Assembly (NCBI RefSeq): GCF_964253025.1 | Contig: NZ_CAXUQC020000001.1 | Span: 682,001-746,000 of the forward strand | DNA from: Rhizobacter sp964253025 | GTDB taxonomy: Bacteria; Pseudomonadota; Gammaproteobacteria; Burkholderiales; Burkholderiaceae_C | DNA length: 64,000 nucleotides | Direction: 5' to 3' | Shown here: one piece after another, positions 42,293 to 51,418 of the stretch | Layout of the letters: the number at the start of each line of letters is the position of its first letter | Numbering within the stretch: position 1 is the stretch's first letter | The notes under the pieces: model-generated | Seen by the model: only the letters and a program-made list of their open reading frames with translations | Told to the model about the DNA's origin: nothing | Databases searched by the model: none | Program-made: the position numbers and the translations under genes

Positions 42293-42916
42293 TCAGCCCA
42301 GCGGGCTTACGGCGGCGGGCGTGGTCCAGTCGAAGTCCATCTGGCGCGCCGTGCGCAGGGCCAGGTCGCGGTCCACCAGGCGCTCCACCAAGTGCAGGCT
42401 CATGTCGATCCCGGCCGAAATGCCGGCGGAACTGACCACCGGACCTTCGTCGACCCACCGCACACCAGTGCGCACGTCGAGCCGCGGGAACATGGCGCGG
42501 AGGTCATCGATGTCTTCCCAGTGCGTGGTGGCGGCGTGCCCTTCAAGGACGCCGGCCTGCGCGAGCAGGAAGGCACCGGTGCACACCGAGGCGGTGATCC
42601 GGGTCGATGCGGCGGTCGCCTTGATCCAGGCCGCCACCGTGGTGTCGGCCAACTCGGCCGTCACGACGCCGCCCGGCACCACCAGCACGTCGAGCGGCGG
42701 ATGGCTGGTGAAGCTCGCATCCGGCTGGACCTGCAGGCCGGCCCGGGCGCGAACCGGGGCGCCGGTCCGGCTGATCAGGCACACGGCGAGCGGATCGGCC
42801 GCCCCGGGGTGCTGGCGCCGCCACACGCGCGACGCGGTGGTGAACACTTCGTAAGGGCCGGCGAAGTCGAGCACCTCGACGTCGTCGAACACATGGATGC
42901 CAATGGTGAGGGTCAT
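42293..42916 (-). CDS. DJ-1/PfpI-family protein
   Basis: A 207-residue class-I glutamine-amidotransferase-like protein. It begins MTLTIGIHVFDDVEVLDFAG and has LDVLVVPGG, the nucleophile elbow SVCTGAFLLAQAG (Cys112) and ATTHWEDI. This is the core found in isonitrile-hydratase-like and related DJ-1/PfpI proteins, without a fused AraC domain. The reaction is uncertain. It lies 12 bases downstream of the Ppx/GppA gene on the same strand. Confidence 0.88.
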   Translation of the reverse strand: MTLTIGIHVFDDVEVLDFAGPYEVFTTASRVWRRQHPGAADPLAVCLISRTGAPVRARAGLQVQPDASFTSHPPLDVLVVPGGVVTAELADTTVAAWIKATAASTRITASVCTGAFLLAQAGVLEGHAATTHWEDIDDLRAMFPRLDVRTGVRWVDEGPVVSSAGISAGIDMSLHLVERLVDRDLALRTARQMDFDWTTPAAVSPLG

Positions 42917-42928
42917 GGTCGCTTTCCT

Positions 42929-44473
42929 TCAGGCGTGCAGCCGCAGTCGAAGGGGGCCGCCCCGCTCCCACGCCTTCACTTCCTCGCCGAGCAGGAACAT
43001 GGTGCGGGGGTGCGTGTCTTCCCAGGTGGACGGCACCGACAGGATCGCCTCCTCGCCGCGGCGTTCGAGCTGCACGGCGGTCAGGTCCACCGGGGAACGA
43101 GCGTGGCACTTGATGATCGCCAGCCGCAGGCAGATCACCTGCCACGCGAAGACCGGTTCGGTCAGGCGGGCTTCCACCTTCCGGAGGCCCCCTCGCTGGG
43201 CCAGCACCAGCTCGGCCAGGCGCCGCTGCTGCGATTGCGAGAAGCCCGCCGCGTCGACGTTGCCCAGCAGGTAGGCACTGTGGCGATGGTGATCGTGGTG
43301 GGAGACCATCATGCCCATCTCGTGCAGCGCGCACGCCCAGACCAGCTCGCGCTGCGCCGCGCGGTCGGCGTCGGGGGCCACGGCGTTGAAGAGGGTGGTG
43401 GCCACCTCGGTCACCCGGCGGGCCTGCGCGGTGTCCACCTCGTAACGGCGCTGCAGGTCGGCCACCGAAGCTTCGCGAATGTCATGTCCGGGCGTGCCGA
43501 GGGAGCGCCCGGCGGCGGCATCGAGCCGCTCGCTCAGGTCGAAGATCACGCCCTGGCGCAACGCGCCCCGCGCGGGCTGCAGCGAGTCGATCCCGAAGTG
43601 GGTGGACAAGGTGTAGAGGATCGCCAGACCCCCGCCGATCACGGCACGGCGGTCGTCCTTCAAACCCGGCAGGGACAGGCGGTCCGCCCGGCCGGCCTTC
43701 AGGCATTGGTCGATGCACCAGCGCAGGCCTTCAGGCGTGATCGCGCCGTCGGTGATGCCGCTGGCGGCCAGCAGCTGCGACACCGCGCCCGCGGTGCCGG
43801 ACGAGCCGAGCGATTCGTCCCAGTGCCGGCGTGCAAACGGCATCAGCGCCTCTTCGAACTCCGCGCCCGCGGCCACCTGCGCGGCACGGAAGGCCTGCTC
43901 GGTGAACCGGCCGTCGGGGAAGTAGCGCATCGACAGGCTGACGCTGCCGACCTGGAACGACTCGGCGCGCAGCGGTGAGCGGCCCTGGCCGAGGATCATC
44001 TCGGTCGAGCGCCCGCCGATGTCGATGACGAGGCGCGGCTTGTCCGACGGCTGCAGGCGGGCCACGCCCGCATAGATGAGGCGAGCCTCTTCCCGGCCCG
44101 AGATGACCTCGATGGGGTAGCCGAGCACGGTCTGCGCGCGCGCCAGGAAGAGGTCCCGGTTGCGGGCCTCACGCAGGGTCTGGGTGGCGACCGCACGCAC
44201 GTGGGCCGGGCTGAACCCGGCCAGCCGCTGCTGCAGCCGCGACAGGCAATTCAGGCCACGCACGATCGCGTCCTCGGTCAGCATGCCGTCGGCATCGAGC
44301 CCGGCGCCGAGGCGCACCGTCTCCTTGACGTAGTCGACGCGTTTGTAGCGGCCCGGCGACACCTGGCCGATCTCGAGGCGAAAACTGTTGGAACCGATAT
44401 CGATGGCGGCGAGGTCCGGTGACACGGCGTGGCTGCGCGGAGGATTCATGCGGGCATTGTCGGGGGTTTTCAT
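42929..44473 (-). CDS. ppx: Exopolyphosphatase / guanosine pentaphosphate phosphohydrolase (Ppx/GppA family)
   Basis: A 514-residue Ppx/GppA protein. The ASKHA phosphate-binding parts are visible: AAIDIGSNSFRLEIGQ, TQTLREARN, VISGREEARLIYAGVA, VIDIGGRSTEMILG and GSVSLSMRYF. The C-terminal HD-like domain has HEMGMMVSHHDHHRHSAYLL. It hydrolyses polyphosphate and/or pppGpp. Ppx and GppA cannot be separated by eye. The function opposes ppk1 at 26.9 kb, although the genes are not linked here. An in-frame ATG at 44449 is an alternative start. Confidence 0.93.
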   Translation of the reverse strand: MKTPDNARMNPPRSHAVSPDLAAIDIGSNSFRLEIGQVSPGRYKRVDYVKETVRLGAGLDADGMLTEDAIVRGLNCLSRLQQRLAGFSPAHVRAVATQTLREARNRDLFLARAQTVLGYPIEVISGREEARLIYAGVARLQPSDKPRLVIDIGGRSTEMILGQGRSPLRAESFQVGSVSLSMRYFPDGRFTEQAFRAAQVAAGAEFEEALMPFARRHWDESLGSSGTAGAVSQLLAASGITDGAITPEGLRWCIDQCLKAGRADRLSLPGLKDDRRAVIGGGLAILYTLSTHFGIDSLQPARGALRQGVIFDLSERLDAAAGRSLGTPGHDIREASVADLQRRYEVDTAQARRVTEVATTLFNAVAPDADRAAQRELVWACALHEMGMMVSHHDHHRHSAYLLGNVDAAGFSQSQQRRLAELVLAQRGGLRKVEARLTEPVFAWQVICLRLAIIKCHARSPVDLTAVQLERRGEEAILSVPSTWEDTHPRTMFLLGEEVKAWERGGPLRLRLHA

Positions 44474-44580
44474 GGCAACGACGGGACAACCGGCGCGCAG
44501 CAGGTTTTCCGCATCCTTCCTAGAATGCCTCGCTCTCGTCCGAGCCCCTTCCGTCCCCTTACGCCACCAGGAGATCCGCC

Positions 44581-45453
44581 ATGCTTCGCTCAGATCTGGA
44601 CAGCCTCACCCCGTCCCGCGACTTCTCGCGCCGCAGCTTCGTGCAGACCGCGGTGGGATCGGGCTTCGCCGCAGCGGTGCTTCCCGTCTCGGCGCAGACG
44701 GTGCAGACCGATGCCGCCGGCCTGACCGCAGGCGAGGTGCAGATCCCCGTCGGCGCGACCACCATCCCCGCCTACCGGGCGGCGCCCGCCGGCAAGACCG
44801 GCCTGCCGGTCATCCTCGTGCTGTCGGAGATCTTCGGCGTGCACGAGCACATCGCCGACGTCGCCCGCCGCTTCGCCAAGCTCGGCTACCTTGCCATCGC
44901 GCCCGAACTCTTCGTGCGCCAGGGCGATGCCAAGGCCTACACCGAGATCGCCAAGCTGATGAGCGAGGTGATCGGCAAGGTGCCCGACGAGCAGGTGCTG
45001 GCCGACTTGGATGCGACCGTGGCCTGGGCGCGCGCCAATGGTGGCGACACCGCCCGGCTCGGCGTCACCGGCTTCTGCTGGGGCGGACGCATGACCTGGC
45101 TCTACACGGCGCACAATCCAGGGGTCAAGGCCGGTGTTGCGTGGTACGGCCGCCTCGTCGGGACGGCCTCGGCGCTCACGCCCAAGCACCCGGTCGACGT
45201 GGCCGGGCAACTGGCGGGTCCCGTGCTCGGTCTCTACGGTGGTGCCGACACCGGCATTCCGCTTGACACGGTTGATAAGATGAAGGCGGCGCTGGCCTCG
45301 GGCAATGCGGCGGCGAAACGATCGGAGTTCGTCGTGTACCCGGATGCCCCGCACGCGTTCCACGCCGACTACCGGCCCAGCTACCGCAAGGAAGCGGCCG
45401 ACGACGGCTGGAAGCGGGCGGTGGCCTGGTTCAAGGCCAACGGCGTGGCCTGA
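44581..45453 (+). CDS. Dienelactone hydrolase family protein, Tat-exported
   Basis: A 290-residue alpha/beta hydrolase of the carboxymethylenebutenolidase type. A twin-arginine signal (SRRSFVQ, residues 16-22) indicates periplasmic export. The catalytic triad is Cys166 in GFCWGGR, with the Glu of SEIFG near 83, an Asp late in the sheet and His in DAPHAFHADY. The start has AGGAG just upstream. It ends with a good terminator. Substrate unknown. Confidence 0.9.
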   Translation: MLRSDLDSLTPSRDFSRRSFVQTAVGSGFAAAVLPVSAQTVQTDAAGLTAGEVQIPVGATTIPAYRAAPAGKTGLPVILVLSEIFGVHEHIADVARRFAKLGYLAIAPELFVRQGDAKAYTEIAKLMSEVIGKVPDEQVLADLDATVAWARANGGDTARLGVTGFCWGGRMTWLYTAHNPGVKAGVAWYGRLVGTASALTPKHPVDVAGQLAGPVLGLYGGADTGIPLDTVDKMKAALASGNAAAKRSEFVVYPDAPHAFHADYRPSYRKEAADDGWKRAVAWFKANGVA

Positions 45454-45475
45454 GCCCGGGGCCCGCTGCCGGAGG

Positions 45476-45499
45476 AGCCGCGCATCGCGCGGCTTTTTT
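45476..45499 (+). terminator. Rho-independent terminator after the dienelactone hydrolase
   Basis: AGCCGCGC and GCGCGGCT form a perfect 8-bp stem around ATC, followed directly by TTTTTT. It lies 23 bases after the stop codon. Confidence 0.85.
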
Positions 45500-45537
45500 C
45501 ATGTGCTCTGTGGGTGGATTGACGTGACGGTTCGCGA

Positions 45538-46314
45538 ATGACGCTTTTGTACATCCTGATGACCACCCTGGCGGGTGGCCTGCTGTCGGTGGTGATCGCC
45601 GCCAGCCTCACCGTCGCGGTCCTGAGCAAGGTGGTGCATCACCTGGTGAGCCTGTCGACCGGCGTGTTGCTCGGCACCGCGCTGCTGCACGTCATGCCCG
45701 AAGCGTTCGAAAGCTCCGCGGGCGCCCACTCGCTGTTCCTCACCTTGCTCGGCGGCCTGCTCTTCTTCTTCCTGCTGGAGAAGGCCGAGCTCTACCGGCA
45801 CGGCCACCATCACGAGAGCGACCACCACCACCACCATCATGGCTTCGACCGCCAGCAGGCCGGTCGCGGTGGCTGGAGCGTGCTGGTCGGCGACAGCATC
45901 CACAACTTCTGCGACGGCGTCATCATCGCCGCCGCCTTCCTGGCCGACACCCACCTTGGCTTCGTCACCGCCGCGGCCATCATTGCCCACGAGATTCCGC
46001 AGGAGGTGGGCGACTACATCGTGCTGCTCAACGCCGGGTTCTCGCGCAAGAAGGCGCTGCTCTACAACGCGGCCTCGGGCCTGGCCGCCGTGGCGGGCGG
46101 TGTCATCGGCTACCTGGTGGTGGGGCCGTGGGAGTCGCTCTTCCCGTACATGCTGGTGGTGGCCTCCAGCAGCTTCATCTATGTCGCGGTGGCCGACCTG
46201 ATCCCCCAGCTGCAGCACCGCCTGCCCCTGCGCGAGACGCTTTCGCAGATCGCCTGGCTGGCCGCGGGCCTGGGCATCACGATGGCCATCGTCGGCAGCC
46301 TGCACATCCACTGA
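45538..46314 (+). CDS. ZIP-family metal transporter with His-rich loop
   Basis: A 258-residue inner-membrane protein with eight predicted membrane helices. A long cytosolic loop between helices 3 and 4 is extremely His-rich (RHGHHHESDHHHHHHG, around residues 87-102). Metal-site helices read GDSIHNFCDGVIIAAA and AIIAHEIPQEVGDYIVL, the ZIP helix 4 and 5 signatures. ZIP proteins move zinc, iron or other divalent metals into the cytosol. It comes just after the terminator, so it is transcribed separately. Confidence 0.93.
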   Translation: MTLLYILMTTLAGGLLSVVIAASLTVAVLSKVVHHLVSLSTGVLLGTALLHVMPEAFESSAGAHSLFLTLLGGLLFFFLLEKAELYRHGHHHESDHHHHHHGFDRQQAGRGGWSVLVGDSIHNFCDGVIIAAAFLADTHLGFVTAAAIIAHEIPQEVGDYIVLLNAGFSRKKALLYNAASGLAAVAGGVIGYLVVGPWESLFPYMLVVASSSFIYVAVADLIPQLQHRLPLRETLSQIAWLAAGLGITMAIVGSLHIH

Positions 46315-46378
46315 GCGAGCCGGCAAGGCCGCCCGGCGGGCGTGCGTTGAACCTGCAGCCGCGCCAGTGCGTCGTGGG

Positions 46379-47299
46379 TCAGGACCGGCCGTACAGGTAG
46401 TCCGGGGGCAGTCCCAGGCGCAGGCACGACTGCACCGCCGGGCTCGTCGGCAGCAAGGTCCGCTCGGCGATGCCGGCGATGCGGTCCACCAGCATGCGCT
46501 GCCACCGGCTCAGGCCGTGACCCGCATCGAGCGCGAGCCGCGCCCGCAGGTCCGCATCGAGCAGCTCCACGGCGGCACCGACGAGCAGCCCTTGCGCGCG
46601 CCTCACCGGCACCGGCAGGATCGGCGCCGTGCGCATGATCGACAGGAATTCGAGGATCACCGGCGAGGCCTCCAGCCGGGGCGCCATGCGGGCGAACAGC
46701 GCGCGCATCTGCGCCGGATCGGTGGGCGGGTGTGCGGCGCCGTACAGCTGGGCAGCGGGACGGGCTTCGGTGTACAGCCGCTGCAGCGCCTCGTCGTCGA
46801 GGGGCTGAACATAGCGGCTGTAGGCCGCGGCGAAACCCCAGGTGGCGGTGGCATGCACCCAGGTCAGCAGGTCGACGTCATTGGCCTCGTACGGCCGGCC
46901 GTGTTCGGTGGTGCCCGTCACGCGGCCGTGCATGCGCACCACCCGCGCGATCATCGCCTTCGTTCGGCTCGCCGGGCCGTACACCGTCGACATGGCCGCA
47001 AGGCCCGTGCGCTGCATTCGCCGCAGGGGGTCCGTCTTGAAGCTCGAATGGGTCCAGACGCCCGCGCGCACCGCCGGCTCGGCCAGCTCCAGGATCACGG
47101 CCGCCACACCCCCAATGAAGACCGTGACGGGGTTCTTGAACGTTCGCCACGATACCGAGTCCGCCGCCAGCAGCGCCGCTTCGCCGGCCGGGTTCGCGAA
47201 ATCGACCGGCGGGCCGTCGGGCGGCTGCATGAGCCGGAGGGCATGCTGGTCAATCAGATCGACCAGCGGGGAGGGGAGTGACAGCGGCCCACGGCTCAT
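46379..47299 (-). CDS. Oxygenase MpaB-family protein (DUF2236)
   Basis: A 306-residue protein of the MpaB/rubber-oxygenase-like family. The family pattern is MIARVVRMHGRVTGTTEHGR followed by PYEANDVDLLTWVHATATWG, which supply His and Arg ligands, plus an N-terminal FKNPVTVFIGG and GVWTHSSFKTDPLRRM. Related proteins are haem oxygenases; the natural substrate is unknown. It is convergent with the ZIP gene. Confidence 0.88.
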   Translation of the reverse strand: MSRGPLSLPSPLVDLIDQHALRLMQPPDGPPVDFANPAGEAALLAADSVSWRTFKNPVTVFIGGVAAVILELAEPAVRAGVWTHSSFKTDPLRRMQRTGLAAMSTVYGPASRTKAMIARVVRMHGRVTGTTEHGRPYEANDVDLLTWVHATATWGFAAAYSRYVQPLDDEALQRLYTEARPAAQLYGAAHPPTDPAQMRALFARMAPRLEASPVILEFLSIMRTAPILPVPVRRAQGLLVGAAVELLDADLRARLALDAGHGLSRWQRMLVDRIAGIAERTLLPTSPAVQSCLRLGLPPDYLYGRS

Positions 47300-47520
47300 G
47301 GGCGCATTGTCGGGCGCCGGTGTGGGGCTGTCTTCCCGTCACGGAATGGGCCTGCCTGATGGTTGCCATCGGGCGCAGCCGGGATGGGCACGGCTCGGGA
47401 TGCTCGGATCCAGCCCCGGAGGTGTCCTCCCGTGCAGCAGCCGTCACCACCCGAAGCCCGGGGGTTCGCAGCGTCGGCCGGCACTCCGGCCTCGGGCGCC
47501 GATGCAGCGGAGTGGCGAGC

Positions 47521-47955
47521 TCAGCGCACCACCAGCACCGGCACCTTGCTGTGCGTCAGCACCTTCTGTGTTTCGCTGCCGAGCAGCAGGGCGGTGACGC
47601 CACGGCGCCCATGCGAGGCCATGACGATCAGGTCGCAGGCCTTCTGCTGCGCCAGCTCGATGATGGCTTCCCAAGGGTGCAGGGCTTCGACGGTGTGCGT
47701 CTCGCAGACCACGCCCTGGGTTTCAGCCAGTTGCGCAACTTCCTGCACGCGGCTGCTGGCGATGCGCTCCTGGGCCTCGAAGAACTCCTGTGGCGGCGTC
47801 GGCTGCATTTCGGAGATCGCGCTGTACGGGAACGGCTCCTTGACGCTCAGCACGTAGACCCGGGCGCCTACCGAAGCGGCGAGCGACAGCGCGGTGGACA
47901 CCGACTTGTGGGTGATGTCGGAGCCGTCGGTGGGAATCAGGATGCGTTGGAACAT
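47521..47955 (-). CDS. Universal stress protein UspA family
   Basis: A 144-residue single-domain Usp. It has the N-terminal RILIPTDGSDITHKSV and the ATP-binding pattern G-x2-G-x9-G-S in ASHGRRGVTALLLGSE. It is therefore likely of the nucleotide-binding type. It stands alone with its own candidate promoter. The 220 bases downstream (47300-47520) show nothing convincing. Confidence 0.93.
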   Translation of the reverse strand: MFQRILIPTDGSDITHKSVSTALSLAASVGARVYVLSVKEPFPYSAISEMQPTPPQEFFEAQERIASSRVQEVAQLAETQGVVCETHTVEALHPWEAIIELAQQKACDLIVMASHGRRGVTALLLGSETQKVLTHSKVPVLVVR

Positions 47956-47984
47956 GGGAACCTCGCAGTGACCGGGACGGCTCC

Positions 47985-48013
47985 AGCGTAGACCGCACCC
48001 GCATGGCGGTCAA
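47985..48013 (-). promoter_or_regulatory. Candidate sigma-70 promoter of the usp gene
   Basis: On the minus strand TTGACC (48008-48013) and TACGCT (47985-47990) are separated by 17 bases, which would start transcription about 25 bases before the usp ATG. The -10 match is weak. Confidence 0.35.
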
Positions 48014-48061
48014 TGACAAATGTCGATGCCGCGCGCGGCGAACGCAGGACGAACCGTTCGC

Positions 48062-48898
48062 TCAGTCGCCGACGGCCACCGGCCGCGACGGGTCCGCGGA
48101 CCACTCGCTCCAGGAGCCGGGGTACAGCACCGGCGTGCCCAGGCCTGCGGCCTCCATCGCCAGCACGTCATGGCAGGCGGTGACGCCGGAGCCGCATTGC
48201 ATGACGGTGCGCGAAGCGGCCTGTCCCTGAAGGAGCGCGGCGTACTCCTCGCGCAGCTGCTCCGCCGGCTTGAAGCGGCCGTCCGGCAGCAGGTTGTGCT
48301 GGAAGAACCGGTTCACGGCGCCGGGAATGTGGCCGGCCGCGGCATCCAGCGGTTCCACCTCGCCGCGGTAGCGTTCGGGGGCGCGGGCGTCGATGACGCG
48401 CAAGCCGGCCAGTCCCGCCTGCAGGGCGGTCACGTCGATGGTCGGCATGGCGGGCGGATTGACGCGGTAGGGCGCCACCGGCTGCGGCACCGGTCGCTCG
48501 GTTTCGAGCGGGCCGTCGGCCGCCACCCAGGTGGCGAGGCCCCCGTCGAGCAGGGCCACGTCGGCATGGCCCAGCCAGCGCAGCAGCCACCAGGCCCGGG
48601 CGGCGAACATGCCGTTCTGGCGGTCGTACACCACCACCGGCCGACCGGGCGCGATGCCGAGCGAGAACATCCAGGCCGCGGCAGCCTCCCGCGCGGGCAG
48701 CGGGTGGCGCCCGTTGGTGCCGGTCTTGGTGCCGGACAGGTCGCGGTCGAGGTGAACGTACACCGCGCCGGGCAGGTGGCCGGCGTCGTAGGCACGCTCG
48801 CCGGCGCCCGGGTCGGCCAGGTCGAAGCTGCAGTCCAGCAGCAGGGGGGCGGGCGATGCGGCGCGCAGGGCAGCGGCGGAGATCAGGGGGGAGGGCAC
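48062..48898 (-). CDS. sseA: Sulfurtransferase (SseA-type, 3-mercaptopyruvate/thiosulfate)
   Basis: A 278-residue tandem-rhodanese protein. The catalytic loop is CGSGVTA with Cys235, the version typical of mercaptopyruvate sulfurtransferases. Other segments are YDRQNGMFAARAWWLLRWLG, RVIDARAPERYRGEVEPLD, GHIPGAVN and LYPGSWSEWSADP. It transfers sulfane sulfur to thiols or cyanide. It begins 4 bases after the EamA transporter ends, so the two are co-transcribed. Confidence 0.92.
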   Translation of the reverse strand: MPSPLISAAALRAASPAPLLLDCSFDLADPGAGERAYDAGHLPGAVYVHLDRDLSGTKTGTNGRHPLPAREAAAAWMFSLGIAPGRPVVVYDRQNGMFAARAWWLLRWLGHADVALLDGGLATWVAADGPLETERPVPQPVAPYRVNPPAMPTIDVTALQAGLAGLRVIDARAPERYRGEVEPLDAAAGHIPGAVNRFFQHNLLPDGRFKPAEQLREEYAALLQGQAASRTVMQCGSGVTACHDVLAMEAAGLGTPVLYPGSWSEWSADPSRPVAVGD

Positions 48899-48902
48899 GG
48901 CG

Positions 48903-49793
48903 TCAGGACTCCGTCATGGTGGTGTCGGACGTCTGCGTCACCTTGGTGCGCAGCAGGGTGGCGGCCACGCCGGCGCCGACGATCAGCACCATGCCGGCGA
49001 GTGCCATCCACGTGACCGGGTCGTCGAACAGCAGCACCCCATAGCCGAAGGCGAACGCGATGCCCAGGTACTGCAGGCTCGCGTTGACCAGCGTGCGGCC
49101 GGTGGCATAGGCGCGGGTCATGAGCAACTGGGCCGTGGTGGCGAGCAGGCCCACCGCCACCAGCAGTGCCGCGCCCTTGAGCGTGTGGGTGTGCAGGCCG
49201 CCGGTGACGAGCGCCAGCACGCCGCCGGCCACCATGCCGCCGAGCGAGAAGTAGAAGACCGTCCGGTACTCCGGCTCGCCGGCGCGGCCGAGCGCCGTCA
49301 CCTGCAGGTAGGCAGTGGCCGAGATCATTCCGGAGATGAGACCGACCACGCCGTGCCAGAGCTGGTCCTGGTCCATCGTGGGACGCAGCACCAGGGCGAC
49401 GCCGGCGAAGCCGAGCAGCACCGTGGCCACGACCTTGCCGTCCACCCGGGTGGTGCCCAGGGCCACGGCACCACCGATGAGGAACAGCGCCATCCACACC
49501 GAGGACATGTAGTTCAAGGTCATGGCGGTGGCCAGCGGCAGGTTGCCGATGGCGTAGAACCACATGCTGAGCGCGGTCACGCCGGTGATGGCACGCCAGA
49601 AATGCATGGCCGGCACGCGCGTGCGCAGGCTACCGCCACGGGCACGGCTGACGAAGAACAGCATGCTGGCCCCGATCAGCCCGCGGTAGAAGACGATCTC
49701 GCCCGTGCCGTACAGCGCCGACGCCAGCTTCACGCAAACCCCCATGGTGGCGAACAGGAAGGTCGCCAGGACCATGAGGGCGGGAGCGGACAT
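48903..49793 (-). CDS. EamA/DMT-superfamily transporter
   Basis: A 296-residue ten-helix inner-membrane protein with two EamA repeats (LMVLATFLFATMGVCVKLAS at the start, FYRGLIGASMLFF, then MTLNYMSSVWMALFLIG and the second half from WHGVVGLISGMISA). The substrate is unknown. It lies between the Rieske oxygenase and sseA on the same strand. Confidence 0.88.
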   Translation of the reverse strand: MSAPALMVLATFLFATMGVCVKLASALYGTGEIVFYRGLIGASMLFFVSRARGGSLRTRVPAMHFWRAITGVTALSMWFYAIGNLPLATAMTLNYMSSVWMALFLIGGAVALGTTRVDGKVVATVLLGFAGVALVLRPTMDQDQLWHGVVGLISGMISATAYLQVTALGRAGEPEYRTVFYFSLGGMVAGGVLALVTGGLHTHTLKGAALLVAVGLLATTAQLLMTRAYATGRTLVNASLQYLGIAFAFGYGVLLFDDPVTWMALAGMVLIVGAGVAATLLRTKVTQTSDTTMTES

Positions 49794-49824
49794 CAGGTGC
49801 GGGGCAGGGCGCTCAGGGGGCGGA

Positions 49825-50937
49825 TCAGGCGCGGAAGTTCATCGTGCGGCGGTACCACTCGTGGAACTGCTGCATGCCGTCTTCCATCGGCGACTGGTAG
49901 GGGCCGACCTCGTTGTCACCGCGTTCGTGCAGCGCACGGCGGCCCGCGTCCATGCGCAGCGCGATCTCGTCGTCCTCGATGCAGGTCTCGAGGTAGGCGG
50001 CTTGCTGCGCCTCGACGAAGTCGCGCTCGAAGGCGTGGATCTCCTCGGGGTAGAAGAACTCCACCACGTTGACCGTCTTCTGCGGCCCCTTCGGGTACAG
50101 CGTGGACACCACCAGGACGTGCGGATACCACTCGACCATGATGTTCGGGTAGTAGGTGAGCCAGATGGCCCCCTTCTCGGGCGGCACGCCGTTGCGGAAG
50201 GCGAGCACGGCGTCATGCCAGCGGCGGTAGACGTCGGAGCCGGCCTTGACCAGGGCGTTGTTGGCGCCCACCGTCTGCACCGAGTGGTGCTTGCCGAATT
50301 CCCAGCGCAGGTCGGAGCAGGTGACGAACTGGCTCAGGCCCGGGTGGAACGGGCCCACGTGGTAGTCCTCGAGGTAGACCTCGATGAACGTCTTCCAGTT
50401 GTAGTCGCACTCGTGCACGTGCACCCGGTCGAGCACGAAACCCTCGAAGGACAGGTCGGCCTGCGGGCCGATGCCGCGCAGTTCGGCCTCGATGTCGCGG
50501 CCGTTGTCCTCGAAGACGAGCCCGTTCCAGGTGCGCGTCTTGTAGGTGTTCAGGTGCAGGCAGGGGTCCTGGGCGAAGTGCGGGGCGCCCTTCAGCTGGC
50601 CGTCGAGGCCGTAGGTCCAGCGGTGCAGCGGACAGACGATGTTGCTGCCGGTGTTGCCCCGGCCGCGCAGCATCACCGCCTGCCGGTGCCGGCAGACGTT
50701 GGAGATGAGCTGCACGCCCTGCGGTGTGCGCATCAGCGCGCGGCCTTCGCCCTCCTGGGGCAGGGCGTAGTGGTCTCCCAACTCGGGCACTGCCAGTTCA
50801 TGGCCGAGGTACCTCGGCCCATGCTGGAAGATGAGCTCCATCTCGCGACGATGAAGGTCGTCGTCGAAGTAGGCTGCTACGGGGAGTTGAGAGCAATTCT
50901 GCTCGAGAGCTTCGAGGGTGAGGCTCAGGTCGGACAT
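49825..50937 (-). CDS. Rieske-type aromatic-ring-hydroxylating oxygenase, alpha subunit
   Basis: A 370-residue protein. The Rieske [2Fe-2S] ligands are CRHRQ (Cys82, His84) and CPLHRW (Cys102, His105). The non-haem iron region is NWKTFIEVYLEDYHVGPFHP with the two His and a later Asp. Distant relatives include choline/carnitine-type and other demethylating Rieske oxygenases, so an aromatic substrate is not certain. No beta subunit, ferredoxin or reductase gene is adjacent. AGGAGAT precedes the start. Confidence 0.88.
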   Translation of the reverse strand: MSDLSLTLEALEQNCSQLPVAAYFDDDLHRREMELIFQHGPRYLGHELAVPELGDHYALPQEGEGRALMRTPQGVQLISNVCRHRQAVMLRGRGNTGSNIVCPLHRWTYGLDGQLKGAPHFAQDPCLHLNTYKTRTWNGLVFEDNGRDIEAELRGIGPQADLSFEGFVLDRVHVHECDYNWKTFIEVYLEDYHVGPFHPGLSQFVTCSDLRWEFGKHHSVQTVGANNALVKAGSDVYRRWHDAVLAFRNGVPPEKGAIWLTYYPNIMVEWYPHVLVVSTLYPKGPQKTVNVVEFFYPEEIHAFERDFVEAQQAAYLETCIEDDEIALRMDAGRRALHERGDNEVGPYQSPMEDGMQQFHEWYRRTMNFRA

Positions 50938-51150
50938 GATCCCGAGGATCTCCTATAACCGATGTCGACGTGCCACCCCTGAGGGTGACCGCAGGAGTGG
51001 GATGTCTCGCTACGCACGGCGCGTGTTTGACAGCGAGGGGGCTATTGTAGCCCGCCCTGGGGATTTCCCCGAGCGGCCCTTCGCACAAGACCCCCATTGC
51101 GGGGATGCGACAGCCGGGTCCTCCTTGATGTGCGAGGTCCGCGGCCTGAC

Positions 51151-51156
51151 TACAAT
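51151..51156 (+). promoter_or_regulatory. Candidate -10 of the xseB-ispA-dxs operon
   Basis: TACAAT lies 20 bases before the xseB ATG, so the leader would be very short. No confident -35 was seen. The divergent gap 50938-51175 otherwise holds no gene. Confidence 0.4.
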
Positions 51157-51175
51157 CCCGCATTTACCTCGCACG

Positions 51176-51418
51176 ATGGCCAAAGCCCCTCCCGCCCCGA
51201 CCGACGCACCGCTGCCCGCCAGCTACGAAGAAGCCCTGGCCGAGCTGGAGCGTCTGGTGGCGTCCATGGAGGGCGGCCAGCTGCCGCTCGATGCCCTGCT
51301 GGGCAGCTATCGTCGCGGGGCCGAACTGTTGAACTTCTGCCGTTCGCGACTGGAAGCGGTGGAAACCCAGGTCCGGTTGCTCGAAGACGGACAGTTGAAA
51401 CCCTGGGGTGATGCATGA
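51176..51418 (+). CDS. xseB: Exodeoxyribonuclease VII small subunit
   Basis: An 80-residue all-helical protein: PASYEEALAELERLVASMEG and LDALLGSYRRGAELLNFCRS are the XseB hallmarks. With XseA it degrades single-stranded DNA from both ends. The frame is open well upstream, but the ATG at 51176 fits the family and its candidate -10. Its stop overlaps the ispA start (ATGA). Confidence 0.93.
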   Translation: MAKAPPAPTDAPLPASYEEALAELERLVASMEGGQLPLDALLGSYRRGAELLNFCRSRLEAVETQVRLLEDGQLKPWGDA